NCBI RefSeq assembly: GCF_000195595.1
Contig: NZ_GL882573.1
Span: 259,694 to 323,693, forward strand
DNA length: 64,000 nt
Reading direction: 5' to 3'
DNA from: Actinomyces sp. oral taxon 170 str. F0386
GTDB lineage: Bacteria; Actinomycetota; Actinomycetes; Actinomycetales; Actinomycetaceae
Positions 25,562-33,698 of this stretch are shown in pieces. Numbering within the stretch: the first letter of the stretch is position 1; each line of letters starts with the position of its first letter. The notes beneath the pieces are model-generated. The model did no database searches and was not told the DNA's origin. It saw only the letters and a program-made list of their open reading frames with translations. Made by a program: the position numbers and the translations under genes.

Positions 25562-27142
25562 ATGTTGTTGGTGTCGGATCTCATGGATCGAGTGGACCTG
25601 GGGGTGCACGCGGTGCTCCTGCCCGCACCGAGCGCCGCGGTCACCTGGGTCGTCGCGACCGAGCTCCTCCAGCCGGCGTCCTACCTCGAGGGCGGCGAGC
25701 TCGTTCTCACGACAGGTCTCGTCATGGCCGATGCCGAGGTGGACACATGGCGGGAGTACGTGGCATCACTGGTTGAGGCGGGAGTCGCCGCACTAGGACT
25801 GGGAACCGGCATCGTCTTCGACACCGTGCCGGAGGACCTGCGCGAGGCCTGCCGGATCGGGCGGCTCAATCTCCTCGAGGTCCCTCTCGAGGTCTCCTTC
25901 GCCTCCATCAGCCGTGAGGTGGGGGCCATGCTTCAGGCGGCCGGGCCCGAGACCGGTACCGAGAGGGCGGGCGATGAGGAGACCCTGGTCCTGCAGCAGC
26001 TGACGCGCGCAGCGGCCAAGGACAACCAGGGCGCGATCATGCGCGCCCTGGCCTCGATCCTCCGCGGGGAGGTGTCTCTGCGGGACGCCACAGGGCGTAC
26101 GGTGGTCGGCCCCTTCGGTCCAGCGACTCCAGGAATCGACGACGAGGTCGCCGAGTGCATCGACAGGATCCGTCCGGGAGGGATGCGAGGAGCCGGGGCG
26201 GTCGGGATCGGTGAGATGCGGCTGGTCGTTCGCCCGGTCGGCATCACCGGCGAGCCCGAGAGCTACTTGGCGACCGTTCATCGGGAGACGCTCACGCGCG
26301 CCCAGACCCTGGGAGTCGATCTCGCCTGGTCGTTTCTGAATCTCATCGCCGAGTCCTCCAAGGCCTTCACCGGATGGCTCCTCCAGCTCGTGGGGGCGGC
26401 TGCCGAGCATCTTCTGGTGGGTGAGGTCGCGCAGGGGCTGGCCCTGGCCGATCAGGTCCAGGATCTCGTCCTCAAACGCCTGCCATCTCCGGCGCGGCGG
26501 TCGATGACCGGTACCGGCGGCGGTCATCAGTGGCGTGTCATCTGCCTTGAGGGCGGCAGCGCTGCCGTTGCCGGGCTCTCCTCGGCGCTGGCCCGACTGC
26601 TCGTCGAGAGGCGAGGGGGTCCAGTGGGAGAGGGGCTTTTGTGGTGCACGGAACGGGATGGGACCCGCCTGATGATCCTTGGTGAGGCCGAGCGCGTTCC
26701 CGCGCTTCTCGAGGATGGCAGTGTCGCGCCATGGGCGGGGCGGATGCGGATCGGGGTCAGCGGCTCGGTCGGCATCGCCGACCTGCCGCGGGCCGCGCAG
26801 CAGGCGCTGTCCGTCTGCACCGGCGCTCGGCAGCTCGGGCAGGCGGTGCGCTGGGAGGCCTCGGGGCTGCCGTCGGTCACGGACCTCCTTGATGAGGAAC
26901 GGGCCCGCGCATTCGCCCGCGCCCGCCTCGGGGGTGTCGTCGATCAGCCCGAGATGCTCGAACTGCTGGAGATCTACCTCAGTGAGGCCGGGGCGGTACA
27001 GCGCATCGCCGAACGTCTGGGGGTGCATCGCAACTCAGTCCCCGCACGCCTGGTGCGCCTGAGGCGGGCGCTCGGCGTCGATATCGAGGATGCCGAACAG
27101 CGGGCAAACTTGTGGTTTGCATCACATTATTTGACGAAATGA
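25562..27142 (+). CDS. PucR-family transcriptional regulator
   Basis: A 526-residue regulator. The N-terminal PucR domain (about 1-125) begins MLLVSDLMDRVDLGV and includes YLEGGELVLTTGLVM. A central GGDEF-like CdaR segment follows, and a C-terminal PucR helix-turn-helix lies at about 470-526 (LEIYLSEAGAVQRIAERLGV, then HRNSVPARLVRLRRALGVD). Such proteins usually activate nitrogen or amine catabolic genes when the substrate is present. ATG 25562 is preferred over the TTG at 25550. It stands between two catabolic gene sets and probably controls both. Confidence 0.9.
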   Translation: MLLVSDLMDRVDLGVHAVLLPAPSAAVTWVVATELLQPASYLEGGELVLTTGLVMADAEVDTWREYVASLVEAGVAALGLGTGIVFDTVPEDLREACRIGRLNLLEVPLEVSFASISREVGAMLQAAGPETGTERAGDEETLVLQQLTRAAAKDNQGAIMRALASILRGEVSLRDATGRTVVGPFGPATPGIDDEVAECIDRIRPGGMRGAGAVGIGEMRLVVRPVGITGEPESYLATVHRETLTRAQTLGVDLAWSFLNLIAESSKAFTGWLLQLVGAAAEHLLVGEVAQGLALADQVQDLVLKRLPSPARRSMTGTGGGHQWRVICLEGGSAAVAGLSSALARLLVERRGGPVGEGLLWCTERDGTRLMILGEAERVPALLEDGSVAPWAGRMRIGVSGSVGIADLPRAAQQALSVCTGARQLGQAVRWEASGLPSVTDLLDEERARAFARARLGGVVDQPEMLELLEIYLSEAGAVQRIAERLGVHRNSVPARLVRLRRALGVDIEDAEQRANLWFASHYLTK

Positions 27143-27173
27143 CAGTCCGCCTTCTTGTGAACCGACGACTTTT

Positions 27174-27189
27174 CCACGTGTTGACGTGG
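27174..27189. promoter_or_regulatory. CCACGT-N4-ACGTGG dyad upstream of aldehyde dehydrogenase
   Basis: A six-base dyad with a four-base spacer lies in the 300-base gap between pucR and the next gene. The gap is otherwise without a recognisable gene and probably holds the promoter of the rightward catabolic unit. Short dyads like this occur by chance, so the assignment is weak. Confidence 0.25.
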
Positions 27190-27442
27190 TTCCCTGGAGT
27201 GAAGAACGTGATGTTCGACATACTTGGCTGTGTGTGTTTACCATGATGCCGTCACCTAGGACCTTAGCCCGAGTTGTGGTCGCAGTGCCCGTGACGTATC
27301 GGGCGCCAGCGGCGATGTGGCCTGCACGGGTCCTGTGTGAGCTTGGGCAGTAGGGGCCTGAGCCGTCTCAATTTGTTCGACTCTCGACACTTCTCACCTC
27401 GACACCGACGTCCCGCCGAAGCCAAGAAGCGGAGTGATTCGC

Positions 27443-28870
27443 ATGAGCCTTCCTCTCCTCCAGAATTTTATCAACGGAAGATTTATTCCGGCAGCCACCG
27501 ATGCCACGGTCGAAGTCGTGGATCCCCGAACGGAACAAGCCGTAGCGCAGTGTCCGGTCTCAGGACCCGCCGATGTCGACACCGCCTACGACGCCGCCCT
27601 CAAGGCCTTCGAGAGCTGGCGACTGACAACGCCGGCGGAACGGCAGATGCTCCTGCTCCGGCTCGCCGACGCCCTGGAGGCCAATGCCGACCGCCTCGTC
27701 GAGGCTCAGCGCCGCAACACCGGTCAGCTCGCCGAGATGATTCGAGCGGAGGAAGTCGTAACAGGGGCCTCTCAGCTGCGGTTCTTCGCCGGAGCCGCCC
27801 GCATCCAGTCGGGTGTTGCCTCGGGTGAGTACGCCGAGGGCCTGAACTCGCAGATTCGCCGCGAGCCCATCGGCGTCGTCGGGCAGATCGTCCCGTGGAA
27901 CTACCCCTTCATGATGCTCATCTGGAAGGTCGGACCCGCTCTAGCCGCAGGCAACACGGTGGTGCTCAAGCCGAGTGCCAACACACCCGAGAGTGCCGTT
28001 GTCTTCGCTGAGATTGCCAGTGAGATTCTCCCGCCTGGGGTCTTCAACCTGGTGCTCGGCACCGGTGAGACTGGGCGCCTCATGAGCGCTCACCCGGTGC
28101 CCGGGCTGGTCGCACTCACGGGATCGGTGCGTGCAGGCTCGGATCTCGCTGAACAGGCCGCCGGTAATGTGACCCGCGTTCACCTCGAGCTCGGAGGCAA
28201 GGCCCCCGCCGTCGTCTTCGCCGATGCCGATATCGAGGCGGCCGCCGAGGGTATCGCCGCCGCAGGGATATTCAACTCCGGGCAGGACTGCACCGCCGCC
28301 ACCCGCGTCCTGGTCGAGGCCTCGGTCGCGAAAGAGTTCACCGATGCTCTGGTGCGTCACGTCGAGTCCTTGCGGACCGGTCCGATTCCTGAGGAGGAAG
28401 CGTTCTACGGCCCCCTGAACAATGCCCGCCACTTCGCCTCCGTGCAAAAGATCGTCGAGGAGCGGCCCGCACACTCCAACCTGCTGACCGGCGGGCACCG
28501 CGTGGGCGAGAGCGGGTACTACTACGCCCCCACCGTCGTCTCGGGGCTCAAGCAGGATGACGCACTCGTGCAGCAGGAGGTCTTCGGGCCGGTCCTGACC
28601 GTTCAGGAGTTCTCCTCCGACGATGAGGCCCTGGCCCTGGCCAACGGAGTGGAATACGCCCTGTCCTCGTCCATCTGGACGACCGACCACCAGCGTGTCC
28701 TGCGATTCAGCAGGGACCTGGACTTCGGCTGCGTCTGGGTCAACTCCCACATCCCCCTCGTCGCGGAGATGCCGCACGGCGGATTCAAGCGGTCCGGTTA
28801 CGGCAAGGACCTGTCCGTGTACGGCGTGGAGGACTACACGCGTATCAAGCACGTCATGAGTGCCCTGTGA
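27443..28870 (+). CDS. Aldehyde dehydrogenase, gamma-aminobutyraldehyde type
   Basis: A 475-residue aldehyde dehydrogenase with Glu249 in RVHLELGGKAP and nucleophile Cys283 in NSGQDCTAATR. The C-terminus SGYGKDLSVYGVEDYTRIKH closely resembles E. coli PatD (YdcW), which oxidises 4-aminobutyraldehyde to GABA. That would feed the divergent gabT-gabD genes. ATG 27443 follows GGAG at a good distance; GTG 27434 is an alternative. Substrate assignment rests on the C-terminal motif and context, and betaine-aldehyde-like substrates remain possible. Confidence 0.82.
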   Translation: MSLPLLQNFINGRFIPAATDATVEVVDPRTEQAVAQCPVSGPADVDTAYDAALKAFESWRLTTPAERQMLLLRLADALEANADRLVEAQRRNTGQLAEMIRAEEVVTGASQLRFFAGAARIQSGVASGEYAEGLNSQIRREPIGVVGQIVPWNYPFMMLIWKVGPALAAGNTVVLKPSANTPESAVVFAEIASEILPPGVFNLVLGTGETGRLMSAHPVPGLVALTGSVRAGSDLAEQAAGNVTRVHLELGGKAPAVVFADADIEAAAEGIAAAGIFNSGQDCTAATRVLVEASVAKEFTDALVRHVESLRTGPIPEEEAFYGPLNNARHFASVQKIVEERPAHSNLLTGGHRVGESGYYYAPTVVSGLKQDDALVQQEVFGPVLTVQEFSSDDEALALANGVEYALSSSIWTTDHQRVLRFSRDLDFGCVWVNSHIPLVAEMPHGGFKRSGYGKDLSVYGVEDYTRIKHVMSAL

Positions 28871-28900
28871 CGCCCCGGAAGCGAACAGGAGGTCACCCCC

Positions 28901-29761
28901 ATGCGCATTCTGACGGCCTTCACCAATTCGCTCGGTGGTCGAGACTCCTATCACCTGGGGGTGTCTCTCGCCGAAGCGTTCTCGTGCCCGCTCGATCTCG
29001 TCACCGTCGTCAAGGGCGGCGAGGGGCGCTATGTGCTTGACGTTACCGATCACGCCTTCCAGGATGTCGTCGCCACACAGGTCGACGACTGGATGTCGGA
29101 GATCATGGAGGAGCATCGGCCCCGCGTGCCGGTGAGCAAGTACCTGCGGTACAGCCTCTCCTTCCCCGAGGGCATCATCGCCTCGGCCGAGGAGCTCAAG
29201 GCCGACCTGCTCGTAGCCGGCGGAGGCCGTCACGGGGTCCTGGGACGGGTGTCTCTCGGCTCTGTGGGGCAGACACTGCTCAACTCCTCGACTGTTCCGG
29301 TCGCACTGTCCCCGCGCGGCATGAGGCATGCTCCTCTCGACGGGCTCTCGCGCATCACGGTCATGCTGGGGGAGTCCGGCAGGTGGATGGGGCTGCTCGC
29401 TGAGGCCAGGACCTTCGCCGACAGGGCCGGTGTCCCATTGCGCCTCATCACGGTGGCCACCGGTGACCCGCAGGACACCACGGATATCGAGGAGCGGACT
29501 GAAGCCCTGCTCGCCGAGGTGCGTCTTGATCTCAAGGGACTGGATGACCAGCGTGTCCAGGTCGTCCATGCCCAGAGCATGAGCGCCGCCGTGCTGGCAA
29601 TGGAGTGGAGCAGGAATGAGCTGGCCTTTCTGGGATCGGCGCGACTGGCCCAGAGCGGGCGCCTGTTCCTGGGGCCGGACGCCAACAAGATCCTGCGTGT
29701 CCTGCCCGTGCCGCTCGTCGCCGTCCCGGCTGACGCGGCCGACGTCGGGGGTGGAACATGA
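28901..29761 (+). CDS. Universal stress protein (two UspA-like halves)
   Basis: A 286-residue protein with a first UspA-like fold (about 1-145) starting MRILTAFTNSLGGRDSYHL. The glycine-rich nucleotide loop LLVAGGGRHGVLGRVSLGSV is present in the first half. A second, more diverged half starts near ITVMLGESGRWMGL and lacks the full loop. Usp domains are often linked to amino acid permeases of the APC family. It lies between the aldehyde dehydrogenase and the permease, overlapping the latter by ATGA, so it may regulate the transporter. AGGAGG precedes the start. Confidence 0.85.
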   Translation: MRILTAFTNSLGGRDSYHLGVSLAEAFSCPLDLVTVVKGGEGRYVLDVTDHAFQDVVATQVDDWMSEIMEEHRPRVPVSKYLRYSLSFPEGIIASAEELKADLLVAGGGRHGVLGRVSLGSVGQTLLNSSTVPVALSPRGMRHAPLDGLSRITVMLGESGRWMGLLAEARTFADRAGVPLRLITVATGDPQDTTDIEERTEALLAEVRLDLKGLDDQRVQVVHAQSMSAAVLAMEWSRNELAFLGSARLAQSGRLFLGPDANKILRVLPVPLVAVPADAADVGGGT

Positions 29762-31335
29762 GCACGACGACCACGGGCTCCGGGGGTGGGCTGTCGAAGA
29801 AGGGACTGGCCGAGGGGTCTGTCGGTCTGCTCGGCGCCATCATCATCGGCGTGTCCTGCATAGCGCCCCCGTACACCCTCACTGGCGCACTGGGGCCGAC
29901 CGCTTCAGAGGTGGGTGAACAGGTACCGGCGATCTTCCTCGTCGGGTTCGTCCCGATGCTCCTGGTCGCTTTCGGGTACCGAGAGCTCAATGCGGCGATG
30001 CCCGACTCGGGCACCTCCTTCACCTGGGGGACCCGCGCCTTCGGTCCGTGGATCGGGTGGATGAACGGATGGGGGCTGATTGTGGCGACTGTCGTCGTTC
30101 TCTCCAACCTCGCAGCCATCGCGGTCGACTTCTTCTACTTGTTGCTCGCACAGATAACTCGCAGATCCGCCATTGCGGATCTCGCCGACAACATATGGGT
30201 CAATACCCTCACCTGTCTGGTCTTCATCACGCTGGCGACCTGGATCGCGTACCGCGACATGCAGACCACCCAGAAGCTCCAGTACTGGTTGGTGGGGTTT
30301 CAGCTGACGGTGTTTCTCGGCTTCGGTGCGGTGGCCATTTACCGCTACTGCACGGGAACCGCCGTCAATCCGACGCCCTTGAAGCTCGAGTGGTTCAATC
30401 CGTTCGCCGTCGACTCGCTAGGAACCTTTGTGGCGGGCGTCTCCCTGTCCCTGTTCATCTACTGGGGCTGGGACGTGTCACTGACGGTCAACGAGGAGGC
30501 GGACGATGCCAGCTCCACTCCCGGGCGCGCTGCCGTGCTCACCGTCGTGACTATTGTCTCGGTGTACATGTTCGTCACAATCGGATCCATGATGTTCGCC
30601 GGCCTGGGGAAGGACGGGATAGGACTGGGCAACCCCGCGATCCAGGACAATGTCTTCTTCGCCTTGGCCAGGCCGGTCCTGGGGCCGTTCGCGATCCTCA
30701 TGTCAACGGCGGTGCTGATCTCGTCGGCGGCATCTTTGCAGTCCACCTTCGTCTCTCCTGCTCGCACCTTGCTGTCGATGGGATATTACGGAGCAATGCC
30801 GGAGAAGCTCGGCGAGATCTCTCCGCGCTTCCTCACCCCCGGTCGCGCAACAGTCGTCTCGGCGATCGCCGCCTCGACGTTCTACACACTGCTGCGCTTC
30901 GTGTCCACGACCGTTCTATGGGACACGGTCCAGACCCTGGGGGCCATGATCGCGTTCTACTACGGGCTCACCGCCTTCGCCGCGGTGTGGTACTTCCGAG
31001 GGCAATGGTTCCGCTCGGTGAGGTGCTTCTTCTTCACACTGGTGTCGCCCGGTTTGGGAGGCCTCTTCCTCTTCTCGCTGCTCGGCTTGACCCTGAAGGA
31101 CTCCCTCGACCCGAGCTATGGATCGGGCTCGCAGATCTTCGGCGTCGGTCTCGTGTTCGTCCTCACCCTCGTCCTCATTCTCCTGGGTGTGGTCCTGATG
31201 CTCGTGCAGTACGTCCGAGCGCCGTCCTTCTTCCGCGGGGAGGTGATCGCACGATCCGACGCTGTCACTGAGGAGACGAAGACAGAGACTGACCTTGAGG
31301 GCGGTGCAGCCGCCCCGTTCAGGGCTGCTTCGTGA
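29758..31335 (+). CDS. APC-superfamily amino acid/amine permease
   Basis: A 525-residue transporter with about twelve membrane segments. GLLGAIIIGVSCIAPPYTLT near residue 25 forms the family's unwound first helix region, and FGYRELNAAMPDSGTSFTWG is a classical APC motif after the second segment. KAFGPWIGW-like sequence appears as RAFGPWIGWMNGW. A hydrophilic tail ends the protein. Cluster context suggests uptake of putrescine, GABA or a related amine, but specificity cannot be read from sequence. Confidence 0.88.
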   Translation: MSTTTTGSGGGLSKKGLAEGSVGLLGAIIIGVSCIAPPYTLTGALGPTASEVGEQVPAIFLVGFVPMLLVAFGYRELNAAMPDSGTSFTWGTRAFGPWIGWMNGWGLIVATVVVLSNLAAIAVDFFYLLLAQITRRSAIADLADNIWVNTLTCLVFITLATWIAYRDMQTTQKLQYWLVGFQLTVFLGFGAVAIYRYCTGTAVNPTPLKLEWFNPFAVDSLGTFVAGVSLSLFIYWGWDVSLTVNEEADDASSTPGRAAVLTVVTIVSVYMFVTIGSMMFAGLGKDGIGLGNPAIQDNVFFALARPVLGPFAILMSTAVLISSAASLQSTFVSPARTLLSMGYYGAMPEKLGEISPRFLTPGRATVVSAIAASTFYTLLRFVSTTVLWDTVQTLGAMIAFYYGLTAFAAVWYFRGQWFRSVRCFFFTLVSPGLGGLFLFSLLGLTLKDSLDPSYGSGSQIFGVGLVFVLTLVLILLGVVLMLVQYVRAPSFFRGEVIARSDAVTEETKTETDLEGGAAAPFRAAS

Positions 31336-31430
31336 GTGCCGGTGAACCGGAACGAACATGCACCACACATGAAACAGCCCCCTCCGCGCCAGGCCGGTGG
31401 AAGGAGTTGGAAGGAATCACATGGCAGTCG

Positions 31431-31453
31431 CATCGACGAGTACTCGATCGATG
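31431..31453. promoter_or_regulatory. Near-perfect palindrome before class III aminotransferase
   Basis: CATCGACGAGTACTCGATCGATG is symmetric around AGTACT with one unpaired base. It lies about 60 bases before the aminotransferase start in a 176-base gap after the permease, where a separate promoter or operator is plausible. Confidence 0.4.
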
Positions 31454-31511
31454 CACCGGTTATCAAACAGACGACACGTGGACGCCAGGCCGGACCACGA
31501 AGGAGTGAGCA

Positions 31512-32882
31512 ATGAGCATCAACATGGAACGAGTCGCTGAGCTGACGGAGATCGAGTCGAAGCGCCTCAATGAGCGGACCAAGGGATCCGGCGACATGTA
31601 CCGTCGCGCCAGTCACAGTCTCTCCGGCGGCGTCGCCTCCTCGTACCAGCTGCGCGAGCCCTGGCCCATCTACCTCGAGCGCGGGGAGGGGCCGAAGGTC
31701 TGGGACGTCGACGGCAACGAGATGTGGGACTTCCACAATGGCTTCGGGTCCATGCTTCAGGGACATGCCCACCCGGTGATCGGTGAGGCCGTTCAGGAGC
31801 GGTACGGCAAGGGCACCCACTTCGCCGCCCCGACCGAAGACGCCCTGGCCGTGGCGGAGAACCTCTCGAGCAGATGGGGTCTGCCGAAGTGGCGCTACAC
31901 GAACTCGGGCTCGGAGTCCACGATGGACGCCATCCGCATCGCACGCGCCTATACCGGCCGCGACACGGTCATGAAGATCTTCGGCTCCTACCACGGACAC
32001 CACGACACCGTCATGGTCTCGATCGGCGTCGAGTACGACAAGATCGGCGACCGCGACAACCTGGCCTCCCTGCCCTATGGAGGCGGTATCCCCGACGCCA
32101 CCGTCCAGATGACGGTGCCGGTGCCCTTCAACGACGCCGAGGCCATGGAGCGCCGCATCATTCGGCTGGCCGATGAGGGTCGTAAACCCGCCTGCGTCAT
32201 CATGGAGCCGGCCATGATGAACCTGGGCGTCGTGCTGCCGGAACCGGGCTACCTGGAGCAGGTTCGCGAGATCACCCGGCGACACGGCGTCGTGCTGATC
32301 TTCGATGAGGTCAAGACCGGCCTGTGCATCGGGCCGGGTGGCGCCACCAAGCGCTTCGGCGTGACTCCCGACATGGTGACGATGGCCAAGGCCCTCGGCG
32401 CCGGTCTGCCTTCGGGCGCCATCGGCGGCACCGAGGAGGTCATGTCCGTGGTGGAGGACCACACTGTCTTCCAGGTGGGCACCTACAACGGCAACCCCCT
32501 GGCGATGGCCGCCGTACGGGCCAACCTCGAGAAGGTCCTCACCCCGGAGGCCTATGCTCACCTCGACCACCTCAACGAGCGTATTCTCGCGGGCTGCACG
32601 GAGGTCATCGAGCGCTACGACCTCCCGGGCTATGCGGTGGGCGTGGGCGGTAAGGGGTGTGTCACCTTCTCCCCCAAGAAGGTCGTCGACTACGAGACCT
32701 TCAAGGAGCACCAGAACGCGGAGCTGTCCGAGCTCGCCTGGTTGTTCAACATGAACCGGGGGATCTTCATGACTCCGGGCCGCGAGGAGGAGTGGACGCT
32801 GTCGGTGACCCACACGGATGAAGCGATCGACGCCTACGTCAGCTGCTTCGAGGAGCTTGCCGACGCGATCACCACCGGGTGA
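31512..32882 (+). CDS. Class III PLP aminotransferase (GSAM/aspartate aminotransferase family)
   Basis: A 456-residue class III aminotransferase. The SGGVASSYQL-, HNGFGSMLQGHAHP- and YTNSGSESTMDAIRIARAYT-type blocks resemble glutamate-1-semialdehyde aminomutase-like enzymes. The PLP-contacting Asp is in LIFDEVKTG and the Schiff-base Lys in TMAKALGAGLPSGAIGG. It is unlike a hemL of porphyrin synthesis in context, because it ends an amine-catabolic unit. A diamine or beta-amino acid donor is inferred. A strong hairpin terminator follows 20 bases after the stop. AGGAG precedes the ATG. Confidence 0.85.
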   Translation: MSINMERVAELTEIESKRLNERTKGSGDMYRRASHSLSGGVASSYQLREPWPIYLERGEGPKVWDVDGNEMWDFHNGFGSMLQGHAHPVIGEAVQERYGKGTHFAAPTEDALAVAENLSSRWGLPKWRYTNSGSESTMDAIRIARAYTGRDTVMKIFGSYHGHHDTVMVSIGVEYDKIGDRDNLASLPYGGGIPDATVQMTVPVPFNDAEAMERRIIRLADEGRKPACVIMEPAMMNLGVVLPEPGYLEQVREITRRHGVVLIFDEVKTGLCIGPGGATKRFGVTPDMVTMAKALGAGLPSGAIGGTEEVMSVVEDHTVFQVGTYNGNPLAMAAVRANLEKVLTPEAYAHLDHLNERILAGCTEVIERYDLPGYAVGVGGKGCVTFSPKKVVDYETFKEHQNAELSELAWLFNMNRGIFMTPGREEEWTLSVTHTDEAIDAYVSCFEELADAITTG

Positions 32883-32895
32883 CGTGAGCACCCAC

Positions 32896-32942
32896 CGATC
32901 TTGTGGGGGCCGCCGAAGTCTCCGGCGGCCCCCACAGGATCG
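32896..32942. terminator. Strong terminator after aminotransferase gene
   Basis: CGATCTTGTGGGGGCCGCCG and CGGCGGCCCCCACAGGATCG pair along 20 bases with one wobble and a short loop. It lies just after the aminotransferase stop and can also serve the convergent DfsB-like gene. Confidence 0.85.
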
Positions 32943-33048
32943 GACGGCGGGCATGTGCCTCTCAGGGCCGACGGAGTGACCGGCTCCGAGAGGCTGAAAC
33001 GTCCGGTGCCGCTCCTGCTCTCCCAGCACGTCCATCTCGCAGAAGCGC

Positions 33049-33555
33049 TCAGCGACGCTTCCAGGAGCGAATCTTCGTGCGGAAGGAGGTGAAGGGCGCC
33101 ACCGTGTTGATATGGATCCACTTGGCCACCGGCCAGGCCGACGGCGTCGAAGAGGCCCACGCCCGTTGCCCGGGCTTGAAGAGCTCGTCTTGGCTCAGTG
33201 ATGCCACGAGGGTGACGACGTCGTCGATCCTCTCCCGGAAGGCCTCCTGGAGCCGAAGCAGTGAGGCGTCCCGCCACTGCTCGTAGAAGGAGCTGTGGAG
33301 ACCGCCGAGCCGGTTCCACCGGTGGCCCGGTGCGGGCGTGACCACCTCCCGTCCGGCCCGTTCGTCTCGTTCCCAGCCCAGCAGCAGGTCCATCCACCCC
33401 AGCTGGTAGGCGATCATCTGCGTGGGCGTGCGGTCCACACCGTCCTTGAGCGTGTGGAGCCCGGAGGCGGGGACGTCGTCGAACTCGGCAATGAACAACT
33501 CGGCGCGCTTGCGGATCTCGGCGATGAGCTCCTCGCCGGAGGTGTAGTGCTTCAT
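33049..33555 (-). CDS. ClbS/DfsB-family four-helix bundle protein
   Basis: A 168-residue cytoplasmic protein of the DUF1706/ClbS-DfsB type, recognised by TPTQMIAYQLGWMDLLLGWE and the C-terminal TPSAWPVAKWIHINTVAPF. Members are DinB-like bundles; ClbS protects colibactin producers, while most relatives have no assigned role. ATG 33555 follows a GGGGA ribosome site; the longer frame adds an unlikely Arg-rich lead. It stands alone, convergent with the aminotransferase gene. Confidence 0.85.
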   Translation of the reverse strand: MKHYTSGEELIAEIRKRAELFIAEFDDVPASGLHTLKDGVDRTPTQMIAYQLGWMDLLLGWERDERAGREVVTPAPGHRWNRLGGLHSSFYEQWRDASLLRLQEAFRERIDDVVTLVASLSQDELFKPGQRAWASSTPSAWPVAKWIHINTVAPFTSFRTKIRSWKRR

Positions 33556-33698
33556 GACGGTCCCCTTTTCCAACGGCTCCCCATCGACCCGCCGGCGGTT
33601 GCCCCAGGCTCGCGGGTCGCAGAGTAGACCCCGCGTTCGTGCTCTCCACCCTACGAACCCGATGGCCATCCCGCGATCTCACGGCGGCCCAGCCGTGC

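Noticed and set aside
31512-32882. HemL (glutamate-1-semialdehyde aminomutase) of haem synthesis
   Set aside because: Sequence is GSAM-like, but the gene ends an amine catabolic unit with no other hem genes, so a catabolic aminotransferase is favoured.
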